DNA from: Candidatus Thalassarchaeaceae archaeon | GTDB lineage: Archaea; Thermoplasmatota; Poseidoniia; Poseidoniales; Thalassarchaeaceae | Length of the DNA stretch: 11,689 nt | NCBI GenBank assembly: GCA_030747885.1 | Contig: JASLJW010000053.1 | Location: 1 to 11,689 of the forward strand | Direction of reading: 5' to 3' | Shown: positions 7,248 to 11,689 of the stretch, piece after piece | Position numbering within the stretch: position 1 is the first letter of the stretch | Layout of the letters: each line of letters starts with the position of its first letter | Program-made: the position numbers and the translations under genes | Notes under the pieces: model-generated | The model's input: only the letters and a program-made list of their open reading frames with translations | What the model was told of the DNA's origin: nothing | Databases searched by the model: none

Positions 7248-8288
7248 ATGCGAGAGCATCCATCCGACCGCGTTGATTTGCGAAGTGATACAGTAACTCA
7301 ACCTACAGAAGCCATGCGTAAATCAATGGCCTCCGCTCCAGTTGGGGACGATGTATTGGGCGATGATCAAACAGTAATTAAGTTACAGGATCGTTTAGCA
7401 GAGATGCTAGGAAAGGAATCTGCTCTATTTGTACCAAGTGGGACAATGTCGAATGCGATTGCAATCCGTGCCCACACGAATCCGGGCGATGAGATAGTTA
7501 CTGAGACTACTAGTCATATTTACGTATACGAAGGGGGGGGTTATGCCGCTCTTTCTGGATGTTCGGTAGCTCTAGTTCCAGGGGAACTTGGAATAATGAC
7601 GCCTGAAGATGTTTCAAAAGCAATTCGCAAAGGCGATGGTAGTCTCGGCCACTTTCCTAATGGTTCTCTAGTCTGTGTCGAGAACACATCAAATAGAGGA
7701 GGAGGAACTTGTTATCCGCAAGAAACCTTGGATGCAATTGCCAAGGTCGCTCATGACAATGATTGTGCTGCACATATGGACGGAGCTCGTTTATTCAATG
7801 CAGTGGTTGCTACTGGTACTGACCCTGCCCGTATAGTTAGGGACTATGATTCTGTTTCTATTTGTTTGTCCAAGGGACTTGGCGCCCCTGTAGGGAGTGT
7901 ATTGGTTGGCTCTTCGAATTTCATTGCCTTGGCCCATCGCTGGCGCAAGATGTTTGGGGGAGGAATGCGTCAGGCAGGAGTAATTGCTGCTGCTGGTTTG
8001 CACGCTTTGGATTTCCATATCGAAAGAATGGCTGAAGATCATATCCGTGCTCGAAAATTAGCTGAAGCTATAGGTGATATGGATGGATTTGAGGTGGATC
8101 TCTCTACCGTTGAATCAAATATGGTTTACATTTCCACCGAATCTATAGCATCTGATGTAATCCAATCTCTTGCAGATAATGGCATTGATGCATTGGATTT
8201 AGGTCCAAACATGATTCGATTGGTAACTCACTTACATATTACCGATGAAGATATCAATAGGACAATCACAGCCTTTGCCTCATTGTAG
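7248..8288 (+). CDS. ltaE: Low-specificity L-threonine aldolase (PLP-dependent)
   Basis: A 346-residue fold-type I PLP enzyme of the threonine aldolase/GLY1 family, which cleaves L-threonine or allo-threonine to glycine and acetaldehyde. Family landmarks are DLRSDTVTQPT at 10-20, VGDDVLGDD at 32-40, FVPSGTMSN at 61-69 (phosphate contact), His90 in SHIYVYEGGG (the PLP-stacking position), MDGAR at 177-181 (Asp178 contacts the pyridine nitrogen), the PLP lysine Lys209 in SKGLGAPVGS, MRQAG at 240-244, and IRLVTH at 323-328. The length is normal for the family and all catalytic residues are present. The ATG at 7248 lacks a strong ribosome binding site (GGATGG only). AAGAAATAG at 7222-7230 could be a weak TATA element for a near-leaderless transcript. 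Stereospecificity (L-allo versus L-threo) cannot be decided from sequence. The gene likely serves glycine supply or threonine breakdown. Confidence 0.96.
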   Translation: MREHPSDRVDLRSDTVTQPTEAMRKSMASAPVGDDVLGDDQTVIKLQDRLAEMLGKESALFVPSGTMSNAIAIRAHTNPGDEIVTETTSHIYVYEGGGYAALSGCSVALVPGELGIMTPEDVSKAIRKGDGSLGHFPNGSLVCVENTSNRGGGTCYPQETLDAIAKVAHDNDCAAHMDGARLFNAVVATGTDPARIVRDYDSVSICLSKGLGAPVGSVLVGSSNFIALAHRWRKMFGGGMRQAGVIAAAGLHALDFHIERMAEDHIRARKLAEAIGDMDGFEVDLSTVESNMVYISTESIASDVIQSLADNGIDALDLGPNMIRLVTHLHITDEDINRTITAFASL

Positions 8289-8327
8289 TTTTACTTGATT
8301 CATAAGGAGTCATGCAATTCTTCACTT

Positions 8328-10460
8328 ATGGCTACCACAAAAATGGTGAACGATGATGATAGAAAGGATAGGGTTTGTTTTGCATGTGAAAGTGAAACCT
8401 TAGGGTTCAATCCTAGCAATTGGTGTCCCAGATGTAAATGGATGATTCGCCCCCATTGTTCTGGATTTATTCCATTGAACAAATTTTCTGATACAGATAT
8501 AGAATCAGTAAATGAGATATTAAAAAACAATTCAATTCGAGCTACAGTAAGTAGACTTCGTGATTGGCACAGTAGATTGGACAGGCAGGATTCAAATTGG
8601 TTATTTCGCGTTCAACAATCACACATTGAACCAATTATCGATGATGAGAAAGGTACAGAAATTAGAGAGCGCATTCTTCAGGAAATCTCTGAAGCCGAGA
8701 ATGTATCCCATAAGGAATGGCTAATGAATAGAGGCATCCCTTTACCTGGTGGTTGTTGGCTTCAAATCAGTTCACCTTCACACATGCCCCATTCAATTAC
8801 AATTGATGGTGTTATCAATTCAGGACCTCGCTTCCCATCTATTCAGTTGATTGAAATGATTTCTAAAATGGAGGTATGGGAATTGAAGGCAATTAATTGG
8901 AATAAATTTGGCCAATTACTTGCTCAATTGGGTGAGGATCGGAGGGATTGGCTTAGAAAATCTCGTCGAAGGGCTGTTGATTGGAGAGATTACGCTGGGT
9001 TGCGACGTCAAGCAAGACCTCCTGTTAGAACAGGAGGATCCGTAATATCTCAAATTATCAGAAGATGGACACGATACAGAGATCCAGAATGGAAATGGAC
9101 TGATTTAAGGCGCCATAGCACCCACACTCAAGACCAAATTCGGCAAAGTCAACACACTTCTGACATGGAAGAACTCCCGTTCCTTATCGAACGAATATTT
9201 TCGGAAGAAGCGGAAACAATTCCATGGCTCAATAGGTGGAGGGAACAAACCGGGAACTTTTCATCTCCAGATTTATTTGACCATGAATATAACAATTGTA
9301 TCACAGTTCGTGATGGGAGATTGTTCATCAGAGCAAAATCTGTTGATGGGAGAATCAAACTTCGTCGTGTACCTACAGATTTTAGGTTATGGTCAGCATT
9401 GATTTCAGCACAATTTTCGCCACCAGGAAGTACAATTCATGATAGCCTTCAACTGCTTTTATTGAATTGGAATAATGATCGAGTAACTCCAATAATGCCT
9501 GTAGAAGCAGATCGTAGGGCAGCCCGTCTTTTGGCCGATTTAGAACATAAAAATGAGAATATCTATTTTTCAGTTAAGGATCGAAGTTTGTTGATTGAGG
9601 GTACAACTGAAACTCAATATCAAATCAAAGTCAGTCAACAATTTACGAGGCGTTTGGACAAATATCAACTGAGTGCTAGAGTTGACCCTTCTAAGGAATG
9701 GGAATCAATTTGTACTCATGCTAGTGAACAATTAAGGAATCTTCCAATTGGTGATCAAATTGTGACAGTTGCTCTAGTTTGTGCTCAGGACAAGCATAAT
9801 CACAAAGCCATCAGAACCGTTCATGATTTTTTGGCTCGAAAGAATAAGATTACTTGGAACGATTCATTTCAAGAAAATATAGAACAGATAGATCCAGAAG
9901 AAGAAAGAGTCCGAAGAAGATGGCAACACCTACAATATCGACAGAGAGAAGCTCGAGAACGGGCCGAAATTGTTGTCCAAAATCATATTGCGCAAAACCC
10001 ACCGTTTCCGATTGATGACGATGCAATAGGCGTTGAAGGAAACCGAAATCGGATTCCCAATTTACTCATCAATGCTCTAGTTGGATTACATGCTGCACCA
10101 ATTGGTTCACTGGCACGTTTTCCAAATGTTCCAGGTAGAAGTTTTCGATTATTGACTATTGAGAATGTATACCAAACTCAACAAGAAGTCGAAATCCTTC
10201 AAACAATGGCACGAAATCATGGTTGGCGTCATTCTGAGGAGATGGGAGAACATCATGAAGTTGAAGAAGGTCAAGAAATTTGGGTGAAAGGACAGCACAT
10301 TCAATTGAACCGAGATGCATTGTTTGAGTACCTTACTCCAATTCAAGAGGAATTTGATCCTGAAGGAAGGCAATGGTGGGCTAGAATAGAGGACCAAGTT
10401 CGATTTTTCCGCCAACGTCGCCATCGTGCCTTTTGGAATTTTCAAAACGAAGAAAGGTAA
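8328..10460 (+). CDS. Large soluble protein of unknown family with N-terminal zinc-ribbon-like cluster
   Basis: A 710-residue protein I do not recognise. Near the N-terminus Cys17-x2-Cys20 and Cys33-x2-Cys36 (CFAC...CPRC), followed by His43-Cys44, look like a zinc ribbon. There is no signal peptide and no membrane segment. The rest is rich in tryptophan (about 25), arginine and glutamine. Basic Trp-rich stretches occur at 205-265. A charged, probably helical or coiled-coil segment spans about 523-555 (EEERVRRRWQ...REARERAE), and the C-terminus is basic (RFFRQRRHRAFW). These traits fit nucleic-acid or protein binding, which is inference only; no nuclease, helicase or kinase motif was seen. The frame opens at TTG 8295, but ATG 8328 is the likelier start: the N-terminus then begins just ahead of the zinc ribbon. 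AAGGAG at 8304-8309 is 18 bases from that ATG, unusually far. Codon use matches the neighbours. Confidence 0.85.
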   Translation: MATTKMVNDDDRKDRVCFACESETLGFNPSNWCPRCKWMIRPHCSGFIPLNKFSDTDIESVNEILKNNSIRATVSRLRDWHSRLDRQDSNWLFRVQQSHIEPIIDDEKGTEIRERILQEISEAENVSHKEWLMNRGIPLPGGCWLQISSPSHMPHSITIDGVINSGPRFPSIQLIEMISKMEVWELKAINWNKFGQLLAQLGEDRRDWLRKSRRRAVDWRDYAGLRRQARPPVRTGGSVISQIIRRWTRYRDPEWKWTDLRRHSTHTQDQIRQSQHTSDMEELPFLIERIFSEEAETIPWLNRWREQTGNFSSPDLFDHEYNNCITVRDGRLFIRAKSVDGRIKLRRVPTDFRLWSALISAQFSPPGSTIHDSLQLLLLNWNNDRVTPIMPVEADRRAARLLADLEHKNENIYFSVKDRSLLIEGTTETQYQIKVSQQFTRRLDKYQLSARVDPSKEWESICTHASEQLRNLPIGDQIVTVALVCAQDKHNHKAIRTVHDFLARKNKITWNDSFQENIEQIDPEEERVRRRWQHLQYRQREARERAEIVVQNHIAQNPPFPIDDDAIGVEGNRNRIPNLLINALVGLHAAPIGSLARFPNVPGRSFRLLTIENVYQTQQEVEILQTMARNHGWRHSEEMGEHHEVEEGQEIWVKGQHIQLNRDALFEYLTPIQEEFDPEGRQWWARIEDQVRFFRQRRHRAFWNFQNEER

Positions 10461-10491
10461 CATTGAGGAGTAACGGCTACTTCTCAGATGC

Positions 10492-11505
10492 ATGAAGCGA
10501 GCACTCATACTGGTTTTTCTTGTCTGTTTATCTAGTGGGGTTCATGCATCATCATCGTTGAATTCTCCTGTTGCTGAGAGGGTTGAATCTGGAACTCAAG
10601 ATCAAGAAATAAGCGGGATGATAGGTGGTTTAGCTGTTGATATTGGAGCAGGAAATATTAGCAATTCAACAGGTCAAATTGAATCATCATTATGGCCAAG
10701 TATTGTAGAAGTATATACTGCAACATGGTGTGCTAATTGTCTTGATAGTGAACATGTAGTGGACGTTTTATCACAGAGCAATAATGTAGAGCGTTTGCAC
10801 TATCATAGGGAGTATTCGGAATCCCAGGATCCCTTTGGAACGGAGGTCGGTGATGATCGTTGGATAGAACGCTATGGTCCTGCATCTGTAATTTCGACAG
10901 ATGGTTTGACACGTACTCCCCCATCAATTGTATTCAATGGAGAGTGGCTTCATACAGGTACATTGGCAAAAGGGGGCGTCTCTTTGGCCGATGATTACAC
11001 TCAATCCCTGAGCATGGGTTCGAGCCTTCCATTAGATGGAATATCTTCATCACTTGAGTGGGTAGGCTCTTCATCGAATGATTCTGAAGGAACAGTTTCT
11101 TGGACCATAGGACCAAATTTAGAATACAAAATTGTAGATGATTATTGGGAGAAATGTACAGTTTATCCATCTCATACACAATATACTCCAGTATTATTTG
11201 TTGTTGAAAATGTTGCGAGATTTGAACAAGGTTCCAACGGTTTAGAGAATTATAGTCACGTTATTCGTGACATTCACCGTTTGGATGCTGACGATAATTC
11301 AAATGGTTCAGCATCTATTACTCTCCCCCCAATTTGGGACGGAGCCGATTTCCGTTTAGTGATGGCCTTTGAGTGGTCTACAATTTTCGATTTTATGGTG
11401 GACGATGTTGTCTGTGGTGATGAAGGTGGTTTCTTGCCATCAACTGGCATATTTTCTATAATTCTAGTTTTCTCAGTTGCATCATTTTCGTATAGAAGGA
11501 AATAA
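10492..11505 (+). CDS. Secreted thioredoxin-fold protein with LPSTG-type C-terminal membrane anchor
   Basis: A 337-residue exported protein. Residues 1-19 form a signal peptide (MKRALILVFLVCLSSGVHA). A thioredoxin-like domain follows, with the redox motif Cys80-x2-Cys83 in VYTATWCANCLDSE and the cis-proline loop RTPPSIVFNG at 141-150. From about 180 to 300 lies a beta-rich domain. VLFVVENVARFEQ...NYSHVIRDIHR there resembles, from memory, the C-terminal part of Omp28-related proteins, and the Trx part also resembles DUF1223 proteins. Sequons at N55, N58, N196, N253 and N271 fit extracellular glycosylation. The tail is LPSTG at 315-319, one hydrophobic helix, then RRK. The likely role is a surface-attached thiol-disulfide oxidoreductase; partners are unknown. 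The ATG lies 31 bases after the previous gene. GAGGAG at 10465-10470 is 21 bases upstream, too far for normal use. Another ATG at 10488 is out of frame. Confidence 0.88.
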   Translation: MKRALILVFLVCLSSGVHASSSLNSPVAERVESGTQDQEISGMIGGLAVDIGAGNISNSTGQIESSLWPSIVEVYTATWCANCLDSEHVVDVLSQSNNVERLHYHREYSESQDPFGTEVGDDRWIERYGPASVISTDGLTRTPPSIVFNGEWLHTGTLAKGGVSLADDYTQSLSMGSSLPLDGISSSLEWVGSSSNDSEGTVSWTIGPNLEYKIVDDYWEKCTVYPSHTQYTPVLFVVENVARFEQGSNGLENYSHVIRDIHRLDADDNSNGSASITLPPIWDGADFRLVMAFEWSTIFDFMVDDVVCGDEGGFLPSTGIFSIILVFSVASFSYRRK

Positions 11506-11689
11506 TGTTTCGAATCTTCGGGTTTATCTACCATCGAAGAACAAGGAGAATGTCGGTGATGTCGTGGATATAACCTTGGAACAAATTCCTAGGGGTCCAT
11601 TTCCAGACTGGATATTGGAACAAGCAATTCAACAATCGATTGATACAAGACCTAGAACAGAGGGCGGCCCCCCGCGAATTCTCTTTATT
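11504..11689 (+). CDS. Partial open reading frame running off the right edge
   Basis: A plus-strand frame is open from 11468 (after a TAG at 11465) to the window end. Its later part, ...VVDITLEQIPRGPFPDWILEQAIQQ and on to the edge, has ordinary protein composition and host-like codons. I do not recognise the family. No ATG exists in this frame: candidate starts are GTG at 11564 (GGTGAT three bases before it), TTG at 11576, or TTG at 11477 inside the previous gene. A separate ATG at 11505 overlaps the previous stop as TAATG, but its frame ends after 22 codons. A short translationally coupled ORF or a frameshift joining the two frames is therefore also possible. I list the frame from just after the previous gene because the true start is undecided. 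Confidence 0.4.

Noticed and set aside
7531..7540. Run of seven G residues in the threonine aldolase gene as a possible frameshift site
   Set aside because: The reading frame and all family motifs continue intact on both sides, so there is no sign of an indel or programmed shift.
10149..10508. Minus-strand 119-codon open frame opposite the end of the 710-residue protein
   Set aside because: It lies opposite a long gene with host-like codon use and reads as a chance antisense frame (Phe/Leu/Ser-rich, no motif).
11274..11534. Minus-strand 86-codon open frame opposite the thioredoxin-like gene end
   Set aside because: It is antisense to a well-supported gene with a clear C-terminal anchor, has low-complexity composition and no recognisable motif.
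1..11689. CRISPR array, tRNA, rRNA, transposase, integrase or toxin-antitoxin genes
   Set aside because: No repeated spacer pattern, cloverleaf-like gap, or diagnostic motif was seen; the window is almost fully occupied by the listed genes.

Overview
The window looks like ordinary chromosomal DNA from a marine archaeon, most likely Marine Group II (Poseidoniales, Thermoplasmata-related). This assignment is inference. It rests on moderately AT-rich, very compact coding, purine-rich GAGGGG-type ribosome binding sites, exported proteins rich in N-glycosylation sequons, one-helix C-terminal anchors ending in basic residues, and an archaeal-looking MoaA beside bacterial-type genes such as nfuA. 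No rRNA, tRNA, CRISPR, insertion sequence or phage gene was found. No gap between confidently called genes exceeds 100 bases; only the last 184 bases are poorly resolved.

Layout from left to right. Positions 1-84 hold the 3' end of a plus-strand gene that converges on moaA (minus, 86-1135), the first enzyme of molybdopterin synthesis. Divergent from moaA is a two-gene plus-strand unit: a glycoprotein-like membrane protein (about 1178-2041), then nfuA, an Fe-S cluster carrier (2063-2626). nfuA converges, with 10 bases between stops, on a compact minus-strand operon transcribed 5741 to 2637: a five-helix membrane protein, a UbiB/ABC1-type atypical kinase, and an FAD-dependent amine-oxidase/phytoene-desaturase-like oxidoreductase. 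The last three are spaced 14 and 7 bases apart and probably act together, perhaps on an isoprenoid or quinone-like membrane lipid.

From 5828 onward everything reads on the plus strand with gaps of 31-40 bases: a fusion of an SRPBCC (START-like) domain with a TIGR01777/YfcH-type SDR, a PLP-dependent low-specificity threonine aldolase, a 710-residue soluble protein of unknown family with an N-terminal zinc-ribbon-like cluster, and a secreted thioredoxin-fold protein with a CANC active site and a C-terminal LPSTG-plus-helix-plus-RRK anchor. A final partial reading frame runs off the right edge.

The points most worth a second look are the unknown Trp/Arg-rich zinc-ribbon protein, the LPXTG-like tail on a presumed archaeal protein, and the membrane protein/UbiB kinase/FAD enzyme operon, whose kinase has an altered KxGQ signature. 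I did not find convincing evidence of a complete new defence or mobile system here.
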